NCBI RefSeq assembly: GCF_012275445.1
Contig: NZ_JAAZQK010000007.1
Span: forward strand, 186,001 to 250,000
Source: Rhizobacter sp. SG703
GTDB taxonomy: Bacteria; Pseudomonadota; Gammaproteobacteria; Burkholderiales; Burkholderiaceae_C
Direction of reading: 5' to 3'
Length of the DNA stretch: 64,000 bases
Below, one piece after another: positions 44,399-54,200 of the stretch (positions within the stretch are counted from its first letter, which is position 1; each line of letters opens with the position of its first letter). A program made the translations under genes and the position numbers. The notes under the pieces are model-generated. The model had not been told where the DNA came from and did no database searches. It saw only the letters and a program-made list of their open reading frames with translations.

Positions 44399-45636
44399 TG
44401 CAGGCTCCCCGCTAGTTCGAAGATCGGCATGTACATCAGCACGACGACGGTGCCGATCACGATGCCGATCACGCTCATCAGGATCGGCTCGAGCAGCCGC
44501 GAGGCCCAGTCGACCCAGCGCGCGAAATCCTCGTCCTGGAAGCGCGCGGTGCGCTCCAGCATCTCGGCCAGCTGGCCGGAGCGCTCGCCGACCTTGATCA
44601 GCGATTCGGCCACCGGGCTCGCCAGGCCCGCCGCCAGCAGCGCCACCGACAGGCTCTGGCCCTGCTCGACCGCCTGGCGCGCCTGCGCCAGCCGCGCCTG
44701 CTGGCGCGCACCGAGCAGGCCGTCGACCATGCCCATCGCACGCGACAGCGAGATGCCCGATGCCAGCAGCAGCCCCACCGCGCGGTAGAAGCGCGCCAAT
44801 CGGAATTCTTCGGCCTTGCCGGCGAACCACGGCAACCGCAACACCTGCTCCAGCAGCCAGGCCCGCCCACGCGCGCGGCTGACGCCCCAGCCGAACACCG
44901 CCCCCGCCACCATGAAGCCCGCCAGCGCGAGCTGCCAGTGCGCGTGGATCACCTGCCCGAAGCCGAGCAGCACGCCCGACATCCACGGCAGCGGCCGGCC
45001 CGACGACTCGTACACCGCGCTGAACCTGGGCACCACGTAGCCGAGCAGGAACAGCGTGACGAAGCCGCCCACCACCAGCAGCATCACCGGGTAGATGGCG
45101 GCCGAAATGAGTTTCTTGCGGATGGTGTCGAACTGCAGCTGGTAGGCGATGAAGCGCGACAGCGCGCGCGGCAGGTCGCCGGTGCGCTCGGCCGCCCGCA
45201 CCGTCGCCACGTACACCTCGGGAAAGTGGCGCGGCGTGCGCGCCAGCACGTCGGAGAAGTTCTTGCCTTCGCTCAGGCCCAGCAGCATCTCGGCCAGCAC
45301 CGCCCGCACCGGCGGCTGGCGCTCCTTGGCGTGCAGCGTCTGCAGCGCCTCGTTCAGGTTCAGGCCGGCGTCGAGCAGGGCCAGCAATTCCTGGCTGAAC
45401 AGCAGCAGCGGGAAATGCGCACCGGCGGCCGAGGCCGAGGCGGCCGCGACATCGAGCCCGGTCTCGATCGCCAGCACCCGCAGTCCGCGCGCGACGACGC
45501 GGCGCACCGCCTCGTGCTCGGAGACGTCGGCGTACTCCAGCGTCTGCGCGCGGCCGTCGGCGCCCTGCACGCGCAGGCGCAGGCGCGTGACGGGCGCCGC
45601 CGCTCCCACGGGGCTGGGACGATCCGGGACTTGCAT
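44395..45636 (-). CDS. gspF: Type II secretion inner-membrane platform protein GspF
   Basis: The 413-residue protein has two repeated cytoplasmic helical domains and three membrane segments, the GspF/PilC layout. The first domain has FSQELLALLDAGLNLNEALQTL and SEGKNFSDVL; the second has FYRAVGLLLASGISLSRAM and QGQSLSVALLAAGLASPVAESLIKVGERSGQL. The C-terminus has the final membrane segment ILMSVIGIVIGTVVVLMYMPIFELAGSL. I chose the ATG at 45636, which avoids overlapping the gspG gene; an upstream Met at 45684 is possible. Confidence 0.93.
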   Translation of the reverse strand: MQVPDRPSPVGAAAPVTRLRLRVQGADGRAQTLEYADVSEHEAVRRVVARGLRVLAIETGLDVAAASASAAGAHFPLLLFSQELLALLDAGLNLNEALQTLHAKERQPPVRAVLAEMLLGLSEGKNFSDVLARTPRHFPEVYVATVRAAERTGDLPRALSRFIAYQLQFDTIRKKLISAAIYPVMLLVVGGFVTLFLLGYVVPRFSAVYESSGRPLPWMSGVLLGFGQVIHAHWQLALAGFMVAGAVFGWGVSRARGRAWLLEQVLRLPWFAGKAEEFRLARFYRAVGLLLASGISLSRAMGMVDGLLGARQQARLAQARQAVEQGQSLSVALLAAGLASPVAESLIKVGERSGQLAEMLERTARFQDEDFARWVDWASRLLEPILMSVIGIVIGTVVVLMYMPIFELAGSLQ

Positions 45637-45652
45637 GGCGGAACCCTGGTGC

Positions 45653-46099
45653 TCAGCGGTACGAGATGTCGGCCGCGTCGCCATCCCCGCCGGGCTGGCC
45701 GTCCTTGCCGTTGGACAGCAGGTCGAAATCCCCCCCTTGGCCGGGCGAGCGGTAGACGTACGGCGTGCCCCAGGGGTCGGGCGGCACGGCCTTCTGCAGG
45801 TAGGGGCCGGTCCACTTCGGCTCGTCGTTCGGCTTGACGACCAGCGCGTTCAGGCCCTGCTCGGTGGTCGGATAGTGGCCGGTGTCGAGCCGGTAGGCGT
45901 CGAGCGCGCGGCCCAGGCCCTCGATCTGTGCCTTGGCGGCGCCGCGCTCCGACTTGCCCAGCTGTGCGAAATAGCGCGGCCCGACATAGGCGGCAAGCAG
46001 GCCGATGATGACGATCACCACCAGCAGTTCCAGCAACGTGAACCCGCGCCGGTGCGACGCTGGCCGCAGTCCTCCACACTTTCTGACAGCTCTTCTCAT
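45653..46099 (-). CDS. gspG: Type II secretion major pseudopilin GspG
   Basis: The 148-residue major pseudopilin has the prepilin peptidase site HRRG-FTLLELLVVIVIIGLLAAYVGPRYF and the GspG globular domain with all its conserved segments: KAQIEGLGRALDAYRLDTGHYPTTEQGLNALV, GPYLQKAVPPDPWGTPYVYRSPG and DLLSNGKDGQPGGDGDAADI, which carries the calcium-binding region. It has the normal length. GAGG lies upstream of the ATG at 46099; a longer open frame lacks features. It is first in the secretion operon. Confidence 0.93.
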   Translation of the reverse strand: MRRAVRKCGGLRPASHRRGFTLLELLVVIVIIGLLAAYVGPRYFAQLGKSERGAAKAQIEGLGRALDAYRLDTGHYPTTEQGLNALVVKPNDEPKWTGPYLQKAVPPDPWGTPYVYRSPGQGGDFDLLSNGKDGQPGGDGDAADISYR

Positions 46100-46196
46100 T
46101 CTGGAAACCTCGAACCTCACCAGCCGGCAGTCTAGTGGGGAACTGCCTGCTTTCCGCACGGCAGCGGTGTTGGAGTCTTCACGCTGCGGCAGGACA

Positions 46197-46724
46197 TCAA
46201 GGGCTCAGCAAGGCCAGGAACTGGTCGGAGTCGAAACCGTCTTTCATGTGGCGTCCGCGCACCACCAGGTAAGGCGTGCCGGTACCGCCGAAGCGGGTGA
46301 AATCCTGCACGCAGGCCGGGCTCACGCTCATGTTGCATTCGGTGAACGCGAAGCCGTTCTGGCTCAGCCATCCCTTGGCCTGCGCGCAGTAGACGCACTC
46401 GGTGGTCGAGTACATGAGCACCTCGTCGGCGCGCACGCCGGCGGCGAGGGCGTGGATCTTGTCGGCATCCAGGTCGCCGCTGCCGGCGGCGCCGAACGGC
46501 TGCATGCGGAACAGCGCGATCGCGATGGCGGGCACGATCAGCCAGCGCGCCCAAGCCAGGCCGCCGAGCAGTCGGCGGGCGAGGAAGAACAGCAGCAAAC
46601 CGCCGAGGACATAGCCGGCCGCCTTGCCGCTGCGGTAGGCGGTGCTGCCGGAGTCCACCGCATGGCAAACGGCCGGCAGCAGGAGGATGGCGGCCGAAGC
46701 CGTGCGTGCGAGTCGATGTGTCAT
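46197..46724 (-). CDS. Membrane glutaredoxin-like protein
   Basis: The 175-residue protein has an N-terminal signal/anchor, then membrane segments (KAAGYVLGGLLLFFLARRLLGG, WLIVPAIAIALFRM) and a C-terminal thioredoxin-fold domain with the redox motif CVYC in MYSTTECVYCAQAKGWLSQNGFAFTEC and the cis-Pro GTGTPYLVVRGRHM. It may act on disulfides of proteins outside the cytoplasm, such as the Cys-rich end of the giant protein at 56416-62703. It lies between the 1321-residue exported protein and the secretion operon. Confidence 0.82.
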   Translation of the reverse strand: MTHRLARTASAAILLLPAVCHAVDSGSTAYRSGKAAGYVLGGLLLFFLARRLLGGLAWARWLIVPAIAIALFRMQPFGAAGSGDLDADKIHALAAGVRADEVLMYSTTECVYCAQAKGWLSQNGFAFTECNMSVSPACVQDFTRFGGTGTPYLVVRGRHMKDGFDSDQFLALLSP

Positions 46725-46810
46725 TCGATGGATCCTGCTTTCAATCTCTCCATGGTGCAGACCACCATTCACCTGGTTGCCCACCCATGCCCATGACGCC
46801 GCCATGCACC

Positions 46811-49800
46811 TCAGCGCTGGATCGTCACGCTCCAGACCGCCCAGCCCTTGATGCTGTTGGGCGGATTCAACAACAGCCGTGGCGCCAGGAAGGTGACGGT
46901 GTCGGCCGGCTTGGCGGTCTCGTTGGTGCCGATCGCGCCGATCTGGATCTGGTTGTCCGGTGCGGTGAAGCCGCTGGGCATGCCGCTCAGGATCGCCTGC
47001 ACGCCGGTGACCGGTGCGCCGCTGTTGGAGAACTCGACCTTGATCACGTACTCGTAGCTCTTGGCCGCCAGCTGGCGGATGCTGACCAGCGAGTAGCCGC
47101 AGACGTGGATGTCCGGCGAACTGGTGCCGCTCGCGTTGTCGCCGCGGTCGGCATTGGTCACGTTCACCGGCCGGCCGACCAGCCCGATGTAGTTCGGGTC
47201 GTTCGACACCGCCGCGCCGAGCACCACCTGGTAGGTCTGCGCGCCGTCGAGCACGCAGTCGTCGCGCCCGGTGACGGTGGCGGTCTGCGCGCTGTTCCAG
47301 TTGGCCGGGGTGAAGGTGAACGACGGCGGGCTCACCGTGCCCTCGCGCGGGTTGTTCGACGCCACCGGGATCACGACGTCGGCCGCTGGCTGCCTGCCGA
47401 GCTTGACGGTGAAGGTCCTGGCGGTGCCGGTCTCGTTGGTGGCGAGGTTGTCGCCGGCCACCGTGATGACGCCGGTCTGCGCGGCCGGGGCGATCACCAC
47501 CGAGCCGGCCGCATAGGCCCGGCCGATGCCCTTGGCGTCGTAGATCGCGGCATGCACGTAGTAGGTGCCGGTGGGCAGGCCCGTCACGTCCCACGCGTAG
47601 GTGCCCGATTGCGTGCCGGCCACCTGGCGCAGCCCGTCGACGATCAGCGTGCCGCCAAAGCCGGTCTTGCTGGTGCCGTAGTACAGCGCGATGGTCGGCT
47701 CGATGTTCGGGTCGGTGCCTTCCCAGCGCAGCGTCACCAGCTTGCGGTTGTCGACCAGCGTCGGCTGGACTGCGGTGGCCGGCGCCGTCACCTGGATGCT
47801 CGGATCCTGGTAGGGGCCGGTGCTCACATACAGCACGCTCGGTGCCGACCAAGCGCTGGCGGTGTCCCGCGGGTCGACCGCGCGCACGCGCCACCAGTGC
47901 GTGGTCTTGTCGGCCAGCGCCACCGGCACGATCCAGCCGGCGTTGGACGAGCTGCCGTCGATCACCTTGCTGGACAACGCGGCGTCGCGGTAGACCTCGA
48001 ACTGGTAGCCGACGGCTTCGCCTTCCGGGTCGAGCACCGGGTTGGCTTCCAGGCTGGGCTGCAGGCTCGGCGTCCACGCGCCGTTGCCGGGGTTGCGCAC
48101 CGTGGGCGCGGGCGGGGCTTCGTTGACGGCGCTGAACAGGAAGTCGCCGCCGGCCCAGGCCGATTCGGCGCGGCCGTCCTGCGCCTTGACGCGCCAGTAG
48201 TAGTGCTTGTTCTCGACCAGGTTGGCGGCCGGCCAGCTGGTGACCGCACCGGCACTCTGGATCACCTGACCCGAGCTGCGCTTGTCGCCGGAATCGAAGG
48301 TGTTGACGGTGTCGATCTCGAACACGTAGGTCAGCAGGTCGTTCTCGGCATCGCTGCTGTTCTGGATGCCCAGCAGCGTCGGCGAGACGGCGCTCTGGCT
48401 GCCGGGCAGCGGGCTCTGGATGACCGGCACCGACGGCGCGGTGTTGCCGGTGTTGACCAGGAACGGCCGCGCGAGGCTGGCCGTCTGCGCGCCCAGCGCG
48501 TCCCGTGCGGTGACGCGCCAGTAGTACGTGACGTGGTTGGACAGCGGCACGGCCACCGTCCAGCTGCTGGTGCCGCCGGCATCGCCCGGCAGGTCGGCCC
48601 CTTGCGTCACCAGCTCGGTCAGCGCGGCATTGCGGTAGACCGCCACCGCGTAGGTCAGCGCATCGCCATCCTTGTCGGCGCTGTTGGTCCAGCTCAGCAC
48701 CGGCTGCAGCAGCGAGACCTCGGCATTCGGCGACGGGCTGGTCAGGTTGAAGCTGTCGGGCGCGTCGTTGAACAGGTTGACGAAGAAGCGGCCGTTGACC
48801 CAGGTGCTGTACATCTGCGTGCCGTCGTAGGCCCGCGCGCGCCACCAGTACGTGGTGTTGTCGTTCAGGTCGGCGGCCGGTTGCCAGCGGGTCGGCTGCG
48901 GCACGCTGCCGCCGCCGTTGCCGGGCAGCGGCGGCGCCTTGGCCACCAGCGCGCTCTCGACCAGCTGCGTCATCGCCTCGTCGCGGTACAGCTCGAACTG
49001 CAGCTGCGTGCTCGGGTCGGCCGGGTTGGTGGAGGCCTGCACCGCGAGGCTCGGCCGCAGGCTCGTCACCTGGCCGCCGGAGGCCGGCGTGTCGATGGTC
49101 GGCGTGCCGGGGCCGGGCGGCGGCGTGCTCGATTCGACCTTGATGCGCGCCGAGCGCGTGCCGGACAGCGTGCCGTCGTTGGCGGTGTAGGTGATCAGGT
49201 AGGTGCCGGCCGAGCCCTTGGGCGGGGTCCAGTCGAACAGCGCGCGCGCCAGCGTCGGCGCCTGCGGGTCGGCGGCCTGCGGCAGCAGGCGGGCGCCGGC
49301 CGGCAGCGGCGCGGCGCTGATCAGCAGCGGCAGGCCGGCGGCGCTGCTGGCCTCGACCAGGAAGGACACCTGCTGCTCTTCCTTGACCGTGTGGTCGGGG
49401 ATGAACTGCAGCTGCGGCGGCGTGGCCGTGGGCAGCGGCGCCTTGAACTCGGTGTCGTAGCTCCCGGTGGTGTTGACGTCGAAGATGTTGACCCAGTACT
49501 CCCAGCGCTTGGCCTCGAGGTTGCGGGTCTTCGACAGCCAGGCGTTCTCGGGCAGCAGCTGCTTCGCGTCGGAGCGCTGCACCTGGCCCAGCGCCTTGGT
49601 GCCGTTGAACGGGTCGGGCAGCTTCAGCCAGGCGAAGCCCGAGGTGGCCGGGAACGTGATGCGGTAGCTCGCGTTGCCTGCCGGGTTGGTGCCGGCCGTC
49701 ATCTGCGCGACGGCGCTGCGGTCGGTGACCAGCGTGTCGGGGCCGTCGGATTCGTAGATGCGCACGACGTCGCCGTCCTGCGCCAGGAAGTCGCGCACCA

Positions 49801-50776
49801 TGTCGCGCCCCGGCAGGTCGACGCGCACGTCGCGGATCAGCAGGTGCGCGTTGGTGGCCTGCAGCAGCGAGGTCAGCGTGCCGCCCAGCTCGTCGGCATG
49901 GCTGAACTTGGCGGTGAACTCGGTGAACTTGCCGGCCAGCGTGGTCTCGAGCAGCCAGCGCCCGGTCTTGCTGGTGCCGGCGGCGATGTCGCCGAAGTTC
50001 AGCAGCAGCGTGTTCTGCGCCGGCGCGTCGTTGACGTAGCTGCCGGTCAGCGTGAAGTTGATCAGCAGGCCCTGGTTGTTCTCGACGATCTTCGGCTGCG
50101 CCGAATCGATCTTCAGGTTCTTCGCGGCGGCATAGCCGTTGTTCTTGACGCGCACGCCCAGCGTGGCCGGCTCGACCGCCTCGATCTCGGGGGTCAGCGG
50201 GTCGTCGCCGATCACGTCCTGCTGCAGGAAGTAGTCGAGCGTGAGCAGCGGCAGCGGCTTGACGGTGATGACGTCGGGCGAGATCTCGAGCACCGTGTCT
50301 TCGCCGCCGAAGCGGTACTTGAGGGTCGCGCCGACGAGGTACTTCTTGCCGAGCGGGCTGTTGCCGGCCGAGCCGGGCGCCGGGATCAGCAGCCAGTTGA
50401 TGACGCTGGTGGTCTTGGGGTTGACGGTGCCGCTGCCGTCGACGTCGCCGATGTTCTGCTTGCCGGACAGGCGGATGAAGAACTTCGCCGAGGTGTCGTT
50501 CGGGTTGTCGGTGATGGCCACCGGCGTGCCGGCCTCGTCGGTGACCTTGACCACCACCGAGACGTTCTCGATCACGCCGCTGTCGGTGGTGTTGTTGATC
50601 TTCATCTCGGCGTCGAAGGCCTGGCGCTCGAGCGTGAGCTCCTGCTTGATCTCGATCTTGACGCGGGCGCAGACGGTTTCCTGGGCCAGGGCGGCGACCG
50701 GCAGCAGCAACGCGGCGGCAGCCGCGAGCCAGGCGGCGAGGCGGCGCGGCAGGGGGGCGGTGGTGGTGTGGTCCAT
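46811..50776 (-). CDS. Giant exported protein with FnIII/Ig-like and Calx-beta-like repeats
   Basis: The 1321-residue protein starts with a signal peptide (PRRLAAWLAAAAALLLPVAALAQ). The first third is beta-rich and unassigned and includes a calcium-loop-like GDVDGSGTVN (about 110-119). Then come a putative Ig-fold (IPDHTVKEEQQVSFLVEASSAAGLP with FDWTPPKGSAGTYLITYTANDG) and about five repeated FnIII-like units, each with a TYWWRARAYDG, TYYWRVTARDA, HYYWRVKAQDG or THWWRVRAVDP strand. The C-terminal end has a Calx-beta-like stretch (NETGTARTFTVKLGRQPAADVVIPVASNNPREGT). It may be an adhesin or partner of the RHS protein. ATG at 50776 chosen; 50794 overlaps the ankyrin gene. Confidence 0.85.
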   Translation of the reverse strand: MDHTTTAPLPRRLAAWLAAAAALLLPVAALAQETVCARVKIEIKQELTLERQAFDAEMKINNTTDSGVIENVSVVVKVTDEAGTPVAITDNPNDTSAKFFIRLSGKQNIGDVDGSGTVNPKTTSVINWLLIPAPGSAGNSPLGKKYLVGATLKYRFGGEDTVLEISPDVITVKPLPLLTLDYFLQQDVIGDDPLTPEIEAVEPATLGVRVKNNGYAAAKNLKIDSAQPKIVENNQGLLINFTLTGSYVNDAPAQNTLLLNFGDIAAGTSKTGRWLLETTLAGKFTEFTAKFSHADELGGTLTSLLQATNAHLLIRDVRVDLPGRDMVRDFLAQDGDVVRIYESDGPDTLVTDRSAVAQMTAGTNPAGNASYRITFPATSGFAWLKLPDPFNGTKALGQVQRSDAKQLLPENAWLSKTRNLEAKRWEYWVNIFDVNTTGSYDTEFKAPLPTATPPQLQFIPDHTVKEEQQVSFLVEASSAAGLPLLISAAPLPAGARLLPQAADPQAPTLARALFDWTPPKGSAGTYLITYTANDGTLSGTRSARIKVESSTPPPGPGTPTIDTPASGGQVTSLRPSLAVQASTNPADPSTQLQFELYRDEAMTQLVESALVAKAPPLPGNGGGSVPQPTRWQPAADLNDNTTYWWRARAYDGTQMYSTWVNGRFFVNLFNDAPDSFNLTSPSPNAEVSLLQPVLSWTNSADKDGDALTYAVAVYRNAALTELVTQGADLPGDAGGTSSWTVAVPLSNHVTYYWRVTARDALGAQTASLARPFLVNTGNTAPSVPVIQSPLPGSQSAVSPTLLGIQNSSDAENDLLTYVFEIDTVNTFDSGDKRSSGQVIQSAGAVTSWPAANLVENKHYYWRVKAQDGRAESAWAGGDFLFSAVNEAPPAPTVRNPGNGAWTPSLQPSLEANPVLDPEGEAVGYQFEVYRDAALSSKVIDGSSSNAGWIVPVALADKTTHWWRVRAVDPRDTASAWSAPSVLYVSTGPYQDPSIQVTAPATAVQPTLVDNRKLVTLRWEGTDPNIEPTIALYYGTSKTGFGGTLIVDGLRQVAGTQSGTYAWDVTGLPTGTYYVHAAIYDAKGIGRAYAAGSVVIAPAAQTGVITVAGDNLATNETGTARTFTVKLGRQPAADVVIPVASNNPREGTVSPPSFTFTPANWNSAQTATVTGRDDCVLDGAQTYQVVLGAAVSNDPNYIGLVGRPVNVTNADRGDNASGTSSPDIHVCGYSLVSIRQLAAKSYEYVIKVEFSNSGAPVTGVQAILSGMPSGFTAPDNQIQIGAIGTNETAKPADTVTFLAPRLLLNPPNSIKGWAVWSVTIQR

Positions 50777-50786
50777 CGTCGGTCGC

Positions 50787-51242
50787 TCAGTCAAGCAATT
50801 CCTGTGGCGTGACCCCGTGTTTGTTGGCGGTCGTCAGCGAGGCCCCATGGCGCACGAGGAGGTCGACGACCTCGGCAGACTCGTTGAAGGCTGCCGTCCA
50901 GAGCGGCGTATTGCCATTCGGATCGCGCGGCTCGATGGTCGCTCGACGTGCGATCAACAGCCCTGCCGCGTCAGGCCGGTTCTCCTGCGCCGCAAAATGC
51001 AGCGGCGACCAGCCGATGTCGTTGACAGCGTCGGGGTTCGCACCGCGGTCCAGCAGGACCTGCATCAACGGGATGTTGCCGAGGAAGGCAGCCCGTGTGA
51101 GCGGGGTGTTGCCGTCCAGGTCCAGGACGTCGACCGCCTCACCTGCATCGAGGGCCCGCACGGCCGCAGCCACGTCGCCGAGCTCCACGGCCATCAGCAA
51201 GGGGCTGGACTTCAGCGTGTGCCTACCGGTTTTCTTCGTCAT
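50787..51242 (-). CDS. Ankyrin-repeat protein, probable immunity protein for the RHS toxin
   Basis: The 151-residue protein is made almost wholly of ankyrin repeats: SSPLLMAVELGDVAAAVRALDAG, GNTPLTRAAFLGNIPLMQVLLDRGANPDAVNDIGWSPLHFAAQENRPDAAGLLIAR and GNTPLWTAAFNESAEVVDLLVRHGASLTTANKHGVTPQELL. It has no signal peptide, so it stays in the cytoplasm. Its ATG overlaps the end of the RHS toxin gene by four bases (ATGA), the classic toxin-immunity arrangement, and ankyrin proteins are known immunity partners of polymorphic toxins. The immunity role is inferred from that position. Confidence 0.82.
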   Translation of the reverse strand: MTKKTGRHTLKSSPLLMAVELGDVAAAVRALDAGEAVDVLDLDGNTPLTRAAFLGNIPLMQVLLDRGANPDAVNDIGWSPLHFAAQENRPDAAGLLIARRATIEPRDPNGNTPLWTAAFNESAEVVDLLVRHGASLTTANKHGVTPQELLD

Positions 51243-54200
51243 GGCTTCTCGTGCTTGTGCGATCGGTTTTCATGCGGATCCTCCAGGTGGTACTTGTTCG
51301 GATCGTTCATGTGATCGTTGAAATCCTTCTGGCTCATGCCCTTGGCTTCCGCGGCTTCCTTCTCGCGCCAATGTTCGTGGCCCGGCTTGTGACCCCGGTC
51401 CGGCGTACCGTCGATGGGCTTGCCGGTGTGCGGATCGCGGGGGCGCCCGTCCTTGGTTCTCTTGGCCGCCTTGTCGATCGCGTCGCGTACCCACTTGCGG
51501 ATGTAGGGGCGGCGCAGGCAGCCGTTGTGGACGAGTTCTCCATCCTCGCCGACGAAGTAGGTGTGGGCATTCGCGACCTCGATGTTGAATGCCGGCAACA
51601 GCTTCTGTTCGGTCCGGACGTCGACGATGGTCGCAGTTGTCTCGCCATCGCCGCCGTCCCCCTTCAACAGCAGCTTCCCCCCCCGCTTCAGCATCACCGC
51701 ATCGCGCCAGCCTTCCGTCGTCCGGAATGGATGGCTGTCGGTCGCCGTCATCTGCTGCCCGTTGTCGAGGACCAGATGGACGAGCGTGCGCGGCATGTGG
51801 TTCGTCAGGAGGTCGGTCACCCGCTGGTAGCTCAGGCGTTCATCGCCTGCCGCGGCGAGCGTGTTCTCCTGCCATTCGGAGAACGCGAGCACTTCGTCGC
51901 CCACTCGCAGCTCGCTGATCGGGCGCAACTGCGACTTCCCTTGCACCGCATCCGATTCCGAGGCGCCCGCGGGTCGGACATGGACCAGCGTGTCGCCGGG
52001 GAAGCTGTTGAGCGCGCAAGGCAGGCGATCCCAGAGTTTCTTGCCGTACTTCCAGATCTTCTTGGCGGCCCAGCCCAGCCCGAGCGTCAGCGCGCAATCC
52101 TTGGCGCATTCCTTGACGGTGTCCGCCACGTCATTGCATTCGCCCGTCAGGATCTTCTCGCCCGTGTCCAGCAGCGCGCACTCGGCCGTGCAGGCCGCGA
52201 TCATCTCGGCGGCACCTTCCACGGCGGCCACCACGGCAGGAAGGATCTCGCCGGTGGGATCGGTCAGGTTGAGAGGGTTGGCCTCGACATAGCGGTAGCG
52301 GTTGTCACCGCCCGCGAGGCCGATCGGATCCTGCGTGATGTAGCGTCCGGTCGAGGGGTCGTAGTAACGCCGGTAGTTGTAGTGAAGGCCGGTCTCCGGA
52401 TCCTCCACCTGCCCCGGCAGGCGCAGCACTGACACGATGGTCGGGCGCTCCGGGGTCGCGGCCGGAGTCGTGATGGTGGCCTTGCCGAAGGCGTTGTAGC
52501 TGGCAGCCCATACGACGTTTCCGGCGCGGTCGGTTGCCTGGATCGGCGTGCCCAGCTGGTCGTGGTGATAGTAGGCGACGGTGTCCGATCCGTTGCTGTT
52601 TCGGGCCTTGACGAACAGCATGCCCGTCGTGAACTCGGCGTCGGGACGTGGGCCGTACTGCGCGATCAGGGCCGGTGCGCCGAGCACCGTGACGCTGCCG
52701 TCGCCCGCCAGCGCGATGTCCTGCTGGCTCTCGGCGATCAGGCCTTCGTCCGCGTAGAGGTAGTAACTCCGCCTGGCGGGGTTCATTGCCACACCGTCGC
52801 GCGTGCGGTACTGCTCGCGCCACGCACGGCGGTCCATCGGGTCGTATCCATAGCGGGCGACCAGGCGTCCCGCGCCGTCCCTGACCTCGCTCAGGCGGTT
52901 CTGTGCGTCGTGCACGAACTGCGTCACCACACCGCCCGACTCCGCGACCTGGGTCAGGTTTCCTGCGTCGTCATAGTCGTAGTTCGTGGCATTGGCACCG
53001 GTGCCGCGCTGCAGCAGCCGATTGTTCTTGTCGTAGGTCCAGGCACCGTTCACCTGGCTGTGCGCAATGCGGTTGCCCACGGCATCGAGCGTGAAGTTCT
53101 CGGTCTCGGTCCCGAAGGCACTGCCGGCATCGGTCGACGTCTGGGTCAGGCGGGTCTCGTCGTCATAGGCATGCGAGCTGTTGCGGGTCGTGCTGACGCC
53201 GTCGACAGTGTCCGTGCGACTGCTGCTCTTGAGTTCCTGCACCTTGCCGAACGTGTTGGCCACGCTCAGGATCGTCTGCTGGCCTGGGGTCTTCACCTTC
53301 AGGCCTTCGAGCTGCAGCAGGCCATCGAGCGTTCGCTCCTGGACACTGCCGCCCGGCAGCGTCACCTTCGCCGGTGCGATCCACTTGAACTCGTTGACGC
53401 TGATGCTGCCTTCCCCGGGAATGGTCACGTCCTGCAACTCGGCATGCCCGCTGTAGGCATAGCCGATGTCCGTTCCGTCCGGCCACGTCAGCCGCGTCTT
53501 GTAGCCCGCGGCGCTGTACGCATAGCCATAGCTCAGCGTGTAGGTGCCACCGTCTGGCGTCGGGTAGCTGACGGTCTGGGCGGTGAGCCGGCTGTCGTCG
53601 TCGAAGGTGGACGACGACGCGGTGTTCTGCTGGCCCACGGGACGCGTGAGGTCGGTGTCCGTCCACCCCTTAAGGTTGTCCGAATCGTCCCAGGTGTAGT
53701 GGGTTCTGCGCACCTGCACGCCCGCCGCATTGAACTGGCCGACATCGGTCAGCCGGTTCACGGCGTCGTATTCGTAGGTGGCCTTGTTGCCGTTCGGATC
53801 GACCCGTTCGGCCAGGTTGCCCGCGTCGTCGTAGTTCAGCACGCTCGTCTGTCCGAGCGGCAGGATCTCCTTGACGACCTGATCGTTGCGGTCGTATTCA
53901 AAGCGGCTCGTGTTGCCCTTGGCATCCGTGATCTGCAGCAGGTTGCCCCGAACGTCGTACTGGGCATGCGTCTTGTTGCCGAGGCTGTCGGTCGTGGTGG
54001 TCAACCGCCCGATCACGTCGTAGTCATAGAAGCGCGTCTTGCCGTTGGAATCGGTATCGCTCTTCACCTGTCCACGGACGTCGTACTCGGTCGCGCTGAC
54101 AAGGCCTTCGGTCCCGGCAGTGCCGGGGTTCAGGACCGTCCCGCTGGTCGGCCGTTCGCGCGCGTCGTAGCGCACCCGTTGCGTGAAGGTCGGGTACTTG

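Noticed and set aside
46706-50812. A plus-strand open frame of 1368 codons opposite the FnIII-like protein
   Set aside because: Arg/Gly/Val/Asp-rich shadow with no recognisable fold; the minus-strand gene has signal peptide and FnIII-like units.
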